A stretch of DNA of 64,000 nt from Phoronis australis. Taxonomy: Eukaryota > Phoronida > Phoronidae. The notes under the pieces were generated by a model. That model was not told the DNA's origin. It saw nothing but the letters and a program-made list of their open reading frames with translations, and did not search any database. The number at the start of each line of letters is the position of its first letter. Within the stretch, counting starts at the first letter, position 1. The stretch spans positions 29,330-93,329 of the forward strand of contig NMRA01000637.1 in NCBI GenBank assembly GCA_002633005.1, given 5' to 3'. Of this stretch, positions 24,666 to 35,815 are shown piece after piece. A program made the translations under genes and the position numbers.

Positions 24666-25463
24666 GACTTATCAGTGTTTTAATGGATGGCCTGTTTCGC
24701 CAACGGCGGACCCAACGAGCATGAACTAAACATGAACTGAAGTACAGCATATGTAGAAAGTGATGGCTAGTAAGCTGGAAATACGCGATAGAATGGTGAA
24801 CACTATATAAATAGCATACAAGCGTATACGAATATCACCCACGCGATGAAGACATTGTAAACGTTATGGGCACGATATAGTCCTAGATAGCAGTCGACTA
24901 CGATATAAATATCTCGTACGTGATGTAAATGTAATCCAGTATTATGCACACAATCATCTGGAACACGTCAGGTATTTTCGTTGCCTCAAATTTTCCTCTA
25001 AGTTGTTTCATAAGTCCGCGCGTGCAAACTTCAATTATTACAGCAAGTCACGTGACTCTCAAAATGCCGTCGAATGTGCCTAGTATTCACGTCTGGAGTT
25101 AACAGGCACCAGGAGGCAAATTAAAGGCAGACAATGATCGTCGCGTAAAACTTTTTTGAGAACTGTTCGGCTGAAGTCTGTCTGCTGTAAAGACTAAAGT
25201 TCGCACATTAATTGTTGCATATCGACATGCTTATGGGACTACTTTAGAAAAATCGTTCTCATAATATTCCTTACCGTGAAAGGATTCTACTTCCATGACT
25301 AATAAGAACATAGAAACCGTCAACGACTGAAGAAAACGCATCAGAATTTATTCAGGGGTTAGCCAACTCTAAAACTGCGAATTCGAAATTCCTTCGTGAA
25401 GTAGGTATTGCCAGTCAGTTGAGGAGTTGGTAACGGAAAGGGTATGTTATCACGATAAGGAAT

Positions 25464-25628
25464 CAGGGGCGGATCCAGAATTTTTTAAAAGTTGGGGGGT
25501 GAGGCACCGCAGAGTATGAGCAAGGATTTTGCCCGTCAAATATTCGCAACCACGTACTGCCAAATGAAATCTGAAGGAATTTTAGGGAGCGGGGCATGCG
25601 TCCCTTGGCCAACCTGAATCCGCTGCTG
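25464..25628. mobile_element. Short element with CAGxGGCGGATyCAG ends
   Basis: The left end caggggcggatccagaatt is mirrored by ctgaatccgctgctg at the right. Similar ends occur at 30395 (cagtggcggatctagg) and 31365-31380 (aaatccgcctatgg). Confidence 0.55.
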
Positions 25629-27085
25629 GGAATATCACGTGATATAACTTTTCGGAAACAATATTTACTTAGATTTTAGTCAACTAAACAGAATCTTCAA
25701 AATTTAGATTTTCCATATTCGGCTTTTGTTCCAGTGAAAGGATGCATGTAAGATAAGTGTTAATGCTGCTTTTATTGCCCATTCAAAACATTCACAGCCT
25801 CTGTTCTAGCAATAAACCATAACATTTCTCTTAAGGTTAAAAGGTTTACGACGTCAGTGAATTTTCATATACCCAAAAAGTGCTCGCACTGACGGCCTGA
25901 CGCTTAAACATCATTAGGCCAACAATTGTAATGCAGTTATCGGTGCTTTTGAATTGAAACGCCGACGTAACGTCATTTTTACGCATGTTCCTCGTTTTGT
26001 TTTAACGTGGATTGTTACGGCATACGTGCGTTTTGTCAGTAGCACAAGTCACAACATATGATGAATGTAATATAATTGAATATATGCGACACATTCCACA
26101 TCATTTAACATGTATTAGAGCGTCAATAAATTACCCGTGTGCTACCGTGTAAACTCAACACTAGTTGCCGTGCACATCAAGAGTCGGAATGTTTACTTTA
26201 CGTAAGGGTTATCGTAGTGACATTTTGTTTATGTGTTAATTAAGAAATATCGCCTTCACTGTTGTGTGGGGACCACGTTGAATTGTGGAAATAATAGTTT
26301 AGCATTTTCTGTGAAAACGCAAAAATACGACCTCATTTCTCTATCACGAACATACCGTTTTCCACAGTCTCAACGTAAACAGGTAGCTGCAACGCCATCT
26401 AGGGTGTAAACCGGGAAGCAATCAAGTGACAAAAATGTAGTGACCAATGCACGATACACGTGTCGACTGCCTGGTGTTAAACCCATATTTCATATATCAA
26501 TTTAACGTGGATTTTTGTAATTTATGGCTCTACGCAATGGCCCACTCTACGTTCAATAATCCGAACAGCCGTGACCGAGACAGAAGCACCCAAGTCTTCG
26601 GATGCCTCATAACGGCATATAAGAAACATGTTTTATTACACAATATACAGTGTTGGTGCCCATAGTGGAGACGAGGAACAAATAGACTCAAAGGCATGTG
26701 AACCGAACACCAATTTCTTCTCAGCAGTGTACTGAAAAAGGAAATATAGTACCAAAATCTAACTTCAAGGTTATAAGCTTTACTTTTGTAAGCTGCAGAT
26801 ATACTTACATGTACATTCGTCTTCAATCTTGGCTGACATTTCATTGCATTGTCAGCTTCTTTAACTAAACACTTTTACTAGCATTATATGTGTGGTCGCC
26901 CGTACTCCATCGCCAACCGCACGTTTTGCAAAAAGCATTTAGAAAATGACACATTTTCGCGCGGTTTCGCTGAAGTGAAAAGTCTGCTCAAATCGGGGAA
27001 AATTAAAGACCTATCCACACGATTGCACACATGTTTTTAGAAAAAGAAGACAGAAATCCATTCCAATTTGATTTACTGTAGATAC

Positions 27086-27990
27086 TCCGTCTGTATCTAC
27101 TAAAGCTCTGTCTACATACGACTCCGGTTTTATTTAAAAACGCAACTTTTACAGTACATTTTCAAAGATTTTTCCTATACACGAACATGTATTGTTTTTG
27201 CCGTCCACACGACAGAGCCAGTACGCCCGAAAACCCAACTTGCGTTTGCGCAACTTGCGTTTGCGCAACTTGCGTCGGCGTTATCAAAATTTTCCCGTCC
27301 ATTCGAATAGCCCACACTAATATAAACGTGTCGTTAGTAAATTCATCAAATACGGAGTTTAAAAAATACTCTGCCGGAAGAGCGCTTCCGAAGTCTATCG
27401 TTCTTGCTGTAGTCGAATTCGCTCAATTTCCGTCTTCAAACGAAACTCCGAGAGTAGGTACGTCGTTAGAACAACAGGTTCAGCTTGATGTGTGTTTTCA
27501 ATCGTAACTCCTCGCCGTACACGTAATTTTCCTGAGCGTTTGTCATCTTTTTGTAATTTTATTCAGCACATGATCACTCTTTGTAATTCAATTGTAGATA
27601 TCCGCTTTGTATTTTGACTTTTCCGACTGGGCCCACTTAGAAATCCGTGTATTAGCTGATCGGAAGTAGTTACCGTATCTTTTACGGTTATCTCAAACCT
27701 TATGCACAAAAGTTGGCCATTTTTACAATGTTTCACGTATGTCTATAGACAAAATGAATTCAGTGGATATGATGAGTGGACATAACCGTTCGATAACGAT
27801 ATCCAGGGAGGATTCACTGAATACAGGCGAAAGCGCAACTTTTTCAAAACGTCGTATTCACAGTTCTCGCTTGGACAGGTGAAAAATTTTAATTTTAAAA
27901 ACTTTTCGAAAAGAAAAAATTGCGTTTTCGGTCCTATTACGACATTCGTGTGGACGGGAAAAAACGAAACAAAAACAATACGTGTGGACG
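27086..27990. mobile_element. Candidate inverted-repeat element with gtgtggacg words
   Basis: The left part contains tttttgccgtccacacgac (27195-27213) and the right part its inverse, tcgtgtggacgggaaaa (27946-27962), with a further cgtgtggacgcaaaa. Between them lies AT-rich sequence and a 15-base repeat aacttgcgtttgcgc (27238-27276). The exact ends are not fixed. Confidence 0.4.
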
Positions 27991-29189
27991 CAAAACTAAG
28001 TAATATAACTGTAAGCAGTGTAGATTCACAGTTCAAATTTGCCTACGTACATTTAACCCATAAAGTATTTCTTATTAAGTAAATTCAAGAGCTATTCATA
28101 AGGCTGGCTTGTGTTCGAAAGATCAGAACATATTCTCAATTATCGAAACACATCACTAAGTATGAATATGTAGACATCTGCGGAGTTGTATGTATTCGCG
28201 TTTTCTACAGTGAATTGAACTGGGGCAGCCGGGGGCAGTTATTCATCAACTAAACAACATTTTAAATAAGATTGTCTCGTGTTGAGAAAGTGAATGTCAC
28301 AAAGAGTTATTATAGAGAGTTCATAACCAGTGTTAAAGAAGTAACAGACAGTTTCATAAGTTGAAAGAGAATAACATTTGTAAGCTTGTCTTTAAGAGCA
28401 GAAGGAAATGCAGTGAACTAAAGAAGCGCTCTCTCCCGGAAGTGACAGAAGTGAGATTAAAATCATCCAACACTCGCCCAGCAGACTTTTACTGGCTTTC
28501 TTCTTAAGTCGCGTGATGACGTTCTCAATCAGATTGAAGTGGAGAGACGTAAATCGTTAAAGTTTTGTCCGATATTGAACTTTAGTGGTGAGAGTAATAA
28601 GGAAACACGGTAATATCTTATCAGGGCAAAACTAAATACCATAAAAGACTGAGCAGCAATGTGTTGAATCAAGACAACAGGTGTCGCAGGTAACACGATA
28701 TGCGCTGACATTTTGTGTTATTTACAAGCCCACGTGCGTAACTGCAAAATGTTATCTTATCTTGTAAAACGTTGGAAAATGTAAAAACGTGTCTTGTTAG
28801 GGATTTCAGCGAGAATTCTCCGATCTCTTTTCAGCTCCGGGGGCAAAGAGATTTAACATTTCAACCGCTTGGCGGCGTTCGTGTGGGAGCCATCACACCA
28901 CCCAGCGTCGTAGACAGGAAGGCTGACGCAGGTGAATCGATTTCAAAAACTGAACTAAATCAAATATATTGAAAAGTCAAAGATCGATACATTGGTTTGG
29001 TAAATTCACATCAAAAAGTCAAGCACCGTGAAGTGGCGAGTTTAAGAATGCCCGTACAAAGGGGATGGACACATAGGCCTGCTGAAAAACGCTTCCGTTC
29101 AACGTAGGTGCTGAACATTGAGATCACGAAATATCGGCGTATCGAATGGCCCGTGCATTTAAGCTGAAAAGGTGTAAAATTAAACTGTG

Positions 29190-29480
29190 TTAAAGGACAT
29201 GTTTTGTCAAAGTATAGTCTACAAAATTCAGTCTTTGGTTTTACGCAAATCAGTCATTATTTTTTATCACGTGACCATGTCTTTTTACTGAAATTTACCA
29301 AAAACGAAAGGTACACTGATAACATAACAGTGGTAATCATACCATGACCAAGTTAAATGTGTTATAAATAGTCAAGACGAAATCTCAAAAAACACTGTTA
29401 CATTTTTCTAAATCTTGAATACCCATTAGTTTTAAGCAACTATTGTTTTTAAAAAATTCTGGAAGACCAAATAAATTTTT
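29190..29480 (-). repeat. Dispersed repeat C, reverse-oriented partial copy
   Basis: The segment around atcacgtgaccatg...actgaaatttaccaaaa is the inverse of the middle of the repeat C copies at 45.6-46.0 kb and 58.8-59.4 kb. Confidence 0.35.
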
Positions 29481-30616
29481 GACACTCCCTCATGTGGAAC
29501 ACTTTAAAACTATTCCTGACATTGTCCTGGAGAACAGTGCATATATTAAGTACAATATCATTTGAATCCCATCAACTACCTTTAAGATGTTCCGAAGTCA
29601 GCTAAACTTACATGTTCCATGTCTCCATAAGTTTAACTCAGTCAAATTGTTTCAGTAAGCTCTAGCCATTTGACATGTTGTTTCTACTATGGAACTGAAT
29701 TAACAGCTCACCTGTGGTTAATGATACTGTTTGAAAGGATGGACAACTCTGCCAATACGCTTATCTCTTGGTTACCTCTTTTTGACGTTCTTTGTACACG
29801 ACGCAACGTTCTAAAGCATTTGTTTGCTATAGAATTGGTTAGATAAATATTTTGTGTGTTTGGATAACCTTGGTTTTTAATTTACGTTTCAGGTAGTGAT
29901 TTTGAAGGTAGAACTTAACGATTGATGCAGGTGCGTCCACTCACAATACTTGCCTCTGGGAAAGCTATAATTATTAGGCACTCAAAAAGGTTCATAAAAT
30001 ACTCTGAATTTTGAGTAACAAGAAATAGATTTTCTGGGAGCAAATGGTGTTCACTGCTTTTCTGTCTCTGAAGAATTCCATCGTTCATTTTTTCGAGATA
30101 TAGACCAGCGTCAGCAGTGTCTCCATATGCACATGAGACGGACAGCTGACTGGATTGGCGGCCAAGACGCGATAAGTTTTGATTTTTGAATTAGCGTCAA
30201 ATAGAACATTCTCGCTGACATGTTTACCTTGAAAAACAAAAAAAAACTCAGGGATCATAGAACGGGAAAATCAACATTAGCTCAAATTAAAACCATTTAA
30301 TATTTTTTGCTTGAAAAATAAAATATGCTAGATATAAACTAGCAAATAAAAAACTTGTTCAGATATGTAGAAAATTGTGAGGCGTTACTGAACTCAGTGG
30401 CGGATCTAGGATATTACAAGGGGGGCCCAACATTTTGTCCGGTTGCAAGCATTTGCGCAAACTGAACCACGATTGTAGATGCGCATAGCACCGAATGGGG
30501 GAAAAAAATTTCTGTTTTTACCTCTAAAAATCAAGCATTTTCCTTGATTCCTGAAGTATTATCTAAGAACAAAAGGAAAAAAAAAACAAGGAGAACGTGT
30601 GTCCAACAGGAAAAGC

Positions 30617-30688
30617 TGCACGCACCAACGACTCGAACTCACGACCTGGCGCATAGAGAGCGCGTGCGTTACCACTACACCACCACGA
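30617..30688 (-). repeat. tRNA-derived SINE head
   Basis: On the minus strand there is an A-box-like tggtgtagtggtaacgc (30666-30682) and a B-box gagttcgagtc (30630-30640) with tRNA-like spacing. The stems do not form a clean cloverleaf. It sits inside a larger inverted-repeat candidate that begins at 30395. Confidence 0.5.
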
Positions 30689-31195
30689 TTTAACTACCAA
30701 ACTCCTACTAAAAGACCTACTTGTTTATGGTTCACAGCGTTTGCGCGCGAAACCTACTTCTTTTCGTAATGCTATACGTTTTATATTTTGTGCCATCAAT
30801 TCTTAACAAATTTGTCGTATTTAAAATAGTCTTCAAATGCCCAAAAGACCAAATCCGTTTTTCGTGTTGGCATTGCTTTGGAAATCGTCTTAAGATAAGG
30901 TTTGACAAAGAGAGTATTGCGAGTTTCTGAGTGATTCACTAAGGCTTCGATTAAAATTCACATCTTACCAGCAGCTTCTGTATTTTCATCGTCACTCAGG
31001 TTCCATTTTCTTTACAAAATGAAGTAAATTTTCTTCATTGCACAGTGGAGCAGACGACGAAAACGGAGTCGTAGTGCGCAGCGCCACTGCCGGTGGCCTG
31101 GGATACCGCGGGAGAGCCTATACTTAGCCATAGTTCCGTTGCGAATGCGCCGTGTTCCGAATTTGACACTTGAAATTGAGTTTGATCCCCCCCCC

Positions 31196-31356
31196 NNNNN
31201 NNNNNNNNNNNNNNNNNNNNNNNNNNNNNNNNNNNNNNNNNNNNNNNNNNNNNNNNNNNNNNNNNNNNNNNNNNNNNNNNNNNNNNNNNNNNNNNNNNNN
31301 NNNNNNNNNNNNNNNNNNNNNNNNNNNNNNNNNNNNNNNNNNNNNNNNNNNNNNNN
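31196..31356. other. Assembly gap, 161 N
   Basis: The gap is flanked by a C run on both sides (ccccccccc N ccccccccc), so a homopolymer stopped the assembly. Protein frames crossing it are not meaningful. Confidence 0.99.
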
Positions 31357-31380
31357 CCCCCCCCTAAATCCGCCTATGGA

Positions 31381-31539
31381 ACTAACTTGAACGTTTCGCC
31401 AACCTCTGCTAAGACAGGATTCTGACTTAAGTTTCCCGCCGATTTTCCGAACTCCGACCGAATCCACCAGATGTCGCACAGATTTGAAAAAGTCAACAGA
31501 GGTTGGCGAAACGTTAATTTTCATCTCAAGTAAGTTCAG
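31381..31539. mobile_element. MITE with 19-bp perfect inverted arms
   Basis: AACGTTTCGCCAACCTCTG at 31390-31408 is the exact inverse of 31497-31515. Outside the arms actaacttg and caagtaagt extend the match imperfectly, making a unit of about 159 bases. Confidence 0.75.
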
Positions 31540-32167
31540 TAATTTTCTGCATTTTATACTCGTGCTAAATGAGTCATAACGTACATCGATTTAAAGCTGT
31601 TCAGACTTCATTAAAGCAGCTCTTAACCTGTTTTCCGCCAAGAAGACGAATTTCCGATGACCACTACCGCAGTGCGGATTCGTTGTACTTGCTCTCAAGC
31701 AATAACGAGCTAACAGACCTTTCAATCCCCAAAATTGTGCGCAATTTGAATACGGGAAGCATTGATTTTTAATCTTCCAAACGAGTGGCAGTTTGTCATT
31801 GCTTGAGACTGCTCGGCAAGTAAGATTGGACATGCCGTGATACGCCAACCTGTAGACTCCAGTAGGGGCTGTTCTGGCGAAGGCCAGGAATCTATTTTGA
31901 CTGAGTAATAATTTAAGGCCAACTTAGATAATGTAGCAATGCTGCCATCCTGTCATCTGGTGTTCAGGAAGGGGAATAGCCTCTCACAAAACCCGCTCAC
32001 AGCCACAGGTTTTGCTGTATAAATGTGGTGACCCACCAAAGTGACTGAGATCAATCATGAGCATGACGTCACGGTTCAAAACCTTGAATTGTGAATATGG
32101 ATCAAATGTAAGACCAAAAGTCACAAGTCACTTTCATGACGCAGACCCTTGTCACGTGGTTAAAGCT

Positions 32168-32250
32168 TGCACGTGCAGAGCGAGGACTTGAACCCAAGAC
32201 CTTTCAAATACTACAGTAGCCGGACAGTCTGGCCTCATAGTGCCATCAAG
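32168..32250 (-). repeat. tRNA-like SINE fragment
   Basis: The minus strand shows a B-box-like gggttcaagtcc (about 32184-32195) preceded by an anticodon-arm-like ccagactgtccgg. The A-box is degenerate. It is a probable old SINE or tRNA pseudogene. Confidence 0.35.
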
Positions 32251-32844
32251 ACTAGACCACATTTTTTCAAACTGGCTAATAGAGTGACGTCAGGCGAAAA
32301 ACCGACAGTTCCTGTCGGAATGACTTTTCATGCGGTACTCCGTTACTTTGAGAAAACCGTTATTATCGAACTAGCTTATTGTCAAGGAGTTAACGAAACA
32401 AGTAAATGTTTGAAACGTGCAACAATCGGTTTACAAAGTAAGTAGTCACAGGCGAGCATAATGGACTACCAGGTAATCAAATTCTCATAAAAGACTTCGT
32501 TCGTTTCCTCAGGGACACCTCTGATGGATTATAATCAATTGCCACTCTATTTCTGTCGTTTCTAAAATTACTTAATCTATGTTCTTTCAAACTTAGAGGT
32601 CCTCCCGGCGGAGGTTGAATTATACAACATTTTTAATTAGGGGACCTTTTTCCGAGGAGCATTCAAGATGAAATCAGTGCATGCGCTTTCTTGCTTTTGT
32701 AAAATCATGCATCAGTGATGTTAAAGGGGTTCACTGCACTCATGAAGGTCCCCTGGCGACGATGGAATCTATTATGAGATATTGAGACATGATAAGCCAA
32801 ACGAAAACAATAATTATGATGGCACTAGCGTTATGTTAATACCA

Positions 32845-32930
32845 GCGATTATGAAGATAATTATGATGATGGTAGTAATGACGAAGACGACTACGAAGAC
32901 GACGACGCTGATGAATATGGGTTTGACGGG
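32845..32930 (+). repeat. GA(C/T)-rich trinucleotide-like repeat
   Basis: Runs of gatgatgg, gaagacgac and gacgacgctgatg form an impure trinucleotide tract. Confidence 0.6.
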
Positions 32931-33049
32931 TGTCCGAGTTCGACCAAACGCAATAGACCACTTGCCAGATGTTATGTGCAAGTAACATGTACATATCAAT
33001 CGGAAAATGTGCGTCCTATGTGATACGCATGCAAACGCACTAGGCACAA

Positions 33050-33260
33050 CACATACGCACAGATATGCTTACATATACACATACTTACACACATACATGC
33101 ATACATATATACGTATGTATATGCATTAATACATGCATGTATGTACACTCAGATACACACGCGCACGCACACAGACGCGAAAACGCGCACTCACGCACAC
33201 ACACACGCACGCACGCAGACACACACGAACAAGCATATAAACACACATACATGAGCAACG
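33050..33260 (+). repeat. CA/TA-rich microsatellite
   Basis: Purine-pyrimidine alternation dominates (acacatac, catgcatgtatg, cgcacgcacac). The open frames on both strands here are low-complexity artefacts. Confidence 0.9.
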
Positions 33261-35290
33261 TTCATACATGACGACAAAATATCATACGCGTGACGAGAAA
33301 AGTTAGGGAAATAACAGAATATATGATGCATAAATAAAACAACGGAAGATAAACGTTTGTGGAAATAGGTGTACCGTACTTTCAGCACTGAAACTGATGT
33401 CGCTTAATTCGTGGGTTGGGCAACAGTAAACTGTACATCAACTCTCAAAGACGTCAAAATACAATTATCTTTGATTGATTATTAAAGCCTAGTGTAAAGT
33501 GACTCATTAAATTACTGCCGAAGACCAAATCATAAATAACTTAATCGCTTAATCGATAGACACTGGGATGGCAAGGTATTACGTTAGCTGCCAACAGGTG
33601 TCCTTTTAGGCTGACCAACAAAGTGTATGTCATAGGAACAGAGGTCAGTTTTATCGAAGGACATACTCCCACTACTTGCAAAGACGGCCATAGGCACGTT
33701 TGTATGAAGCGTCAAATGGTTCTTAAACGAGTAGCCTATTCAAGGCACACAACTGCTTATTCAGCGCATAAGTATAATTAGTAGGCCTATGCTTTATTTT
33801 TGTATGCGTATTGAATTATGCCCAATCAAAGACTACGAACAGAACCGGGAGGTTCTCCAAATTCTTTGTAAGGGTAAGGATTTCAATCGATTTTGAGGTA
33901 TTAGGATAAAGTTTCTCTGTTAGAGTTGTCAACCAACAAACATCTCTCACGGACAATTAGCGTCGTGAATGAATGGCATCCTTAAGCAAGTCATAATTAA
34001 CTGAATTTTTATGCACATTATAATTTGAAGCTTACTACTTCCTTACAAAGTCAATTACGCATTCTTTAACAAGCTCGCTATTTAAATATGGGCAAGACTC
34101 TCTGAATTTCAGCATTTGTAGTTGAAATGAAGTACGCGTACTGAAATAAAATATGCGTACATAGGTATGCATACCGTAACATTCTTATTACCATTTATAC
34201 GCATTGAACACGCCATTGTGCGCATTGAAAAAGCACATTTTAACGTGCACAAAAAAGGTCATTTAAAAACTCTTAGAGTTTCATACGCTTTGCGCAAGCT
34301 CCCGGCGCTGCGTTTTTAAATGAGCAAAGCGATGAATTCAATACTATATTACTACGTTATAAAAACGAAGAATTTTATGTGACGGAAAGGTTCAGTAATG
34401 CTCCGCTTTAATACATCAGGGGAAACATTCAGCTTTTTCCTCATCTTCGAAACTCAGACAGTTTATAGCCAAAGTCTTTTATCAAAACCACAACAAATAA
34501 ACCCACCTTTCAATAAAACAAAGTTTGATTTAGACCCCTTACGGTTGTGAAGTTGATCTCAACTTGCTTCTCACTAGGATTAGAAATGACCTGGGTTAAA
34601 GAAGAACTGAGAATTGATTATTGCTTAAGACGAGACCCAATAAGTTGGCTTCAGTCAGTCGACTAGACTGTACCATGTGCACACCATGCGTTTAAACACT
34701 ACCCAACCGTCAGTTCTTCATCCAAAGACCCGGAATCACTTGTAATTTGGTCACAACATAGGTTGAGATCAATTTTATAAAGCCACGCGTCTTAAAACAA
34801 AGTAATTTTCAGGTGGTTGTTTTGCCTGTTTAGAATATGTGTTATCACCTTCCGTTCGCGTTGCGTTTTATATTGTCAGATTGTAGCGCCCTCTCGTGAG
34901 CACAGAAAAGTAAACCAACATAAACTGGCACCCCACCAGTAGCGTCAGTATGAATAAACTTTCTGAAATTGCGACTCATTTGCAATTAAATTGAATGCGG
35001 TTTCTTTTTATGCCTCATCTTTTTAACTTTTGTCAGTACCAGGGTCCATTCACTTGAGTAGAGGGAGGGGCGTCCAATGAAAAAATCGCCCCCCCGGCAT
35101 CACCAAACCTCTGCACGCTACTGCACACCTACCATAAGTGTTTTTTTTTTGAATTTCGGTTACAGCTGAAACTATTAACGAAACAACAGTTTCAGAAACG
35201 TAGCTCTCACAAGACGCGACGACGAGCATGCAAGACATTGATTTCGGCATTGAGCGTAGCGAAGACGGGAAGTGGCCATCACATACTTAC

Positions 35291-35411
35291 AGAAATCACT
35301 CCATTTCTTTGAATGTTCTGTGGCATGCGACTTTTGCATAAACTGGGCTTGCTGTGGACTAAACTGATGCCCGCCACGTGGTCCAAACAGTTTTTGAATG
35401 AAATCGCTCAT
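35291..35411 (-). CDS. Candidate alternative first coding exon of the PKA catalytic gene, or first exon of an unknown gene
   Basis: Seen: an ATG with an in-frame TAA three codons upstream opens 40 codons, beginning MSDFIQKLFGPRGG and ending HSKKWSDF, then T|gtaagtatg, a strong splice donor. The exon ends in phase 1, exactly what PKA exon 2 requires, and splicing would give ...KKWSDF-F-KAFLQQAK. Known: vertebrate PRKACB has a long alternative first exon of about 60 codons far upstream of the myristoylated one, so the geometry is precedented. Inference: this is an isoform-specific N-terminus lacking the myristoylation glycine, about 31 kb upstream of exon 2. I recognise no other protein family in the 40 residues. 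Alternative: it starts an unrelated minus-strand gene whose next exon lies between 15.4 and 35.2 kb, where I found none. Confidence 0.45.
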
Positions 35412-35788
35412 GATGCAGGTTTAGTACTCCAACAATTGCCGATAGGTGTCAGTGGTAAACACTAAGAATGATTGGTGGAACATCCAATGTTCTGCAGGTA
35501 ACTCGTCTGCTTTGGGTGCCTCGACTGCAGGTATCGTCTTACTCTCTTCTTTTGCTCATCACAAACTGCTCACTCTACCACTGGTAAATCTGCAAAATAA
35601 ATCGCATTGCCTGTTACGAACTCGTCAGATACCAGCCGCATGGCTCTTGTCAACGTTATTTATTTCCACAACCGTTTGTTCAAGGCAAAGGAATGACTGA
35701 AATCCCGTATAAATTTGGCAAATTTAACACGGGATGTTGGTTGAATCACCACAGTCGGTGTGGCCAAGGCACCTCACCTATGGCCCGG

Positions 35789-35815
35789 CGAGGGGGGGGG
35801 GGTTGGGGGGCAGTG
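35789..35815 (+). repeat. G-rich homopolymer tract
   Basis: The sequence gcgaggggggggggggttggggggc is nearly pure G. Shorter runs of similar kind occur at 15018, 37388 and 37615. Confidence 0.8.

Larger units (their letters stand above)
30395..31380. mobile_element. Possible element enclosing SINE and gap, ends like 25464-25628
   Basis: The left end cagtggcggatctagg leads into a G run; the right end is a C run then aaatccgcctatgg, the expected inverted partner. A SINE head and the N gap lie inside, so the unit may be two nested or adjacent copies. Confidence 0.3.
15360..35290. other. Region upstream of PKA exon 1, no complete gene
   Basis: Apart from the listed open segments and repeats, this 20 kb is AT-rich, unstructured sequence. 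AT-rich low-complexity patches occur near 24240-24280. Minus-strand ORFs around 17211-17483 and plus-strand ORFs around 19322-19579 have no recognisable domain. Confidence 0.6.

Noticed and set aside
27187-27507. 106-codon plus-strand frame with repeated CVCAT
   Set aside because: It lies wholly inside an inverted-repeat element and its repeat comes from a 15-base tandem duplication.
31012-31524. Long frames crossing the N gap
   Set aside because: Two thirds of the frame is undetermined bases or C runs, and the flanks belong to inverted-repeat elements.
33065-33388. His/Thr-rich and Cys/Val-rich frames
   Set aside because: They are translations of a CA/TA microsatellite.
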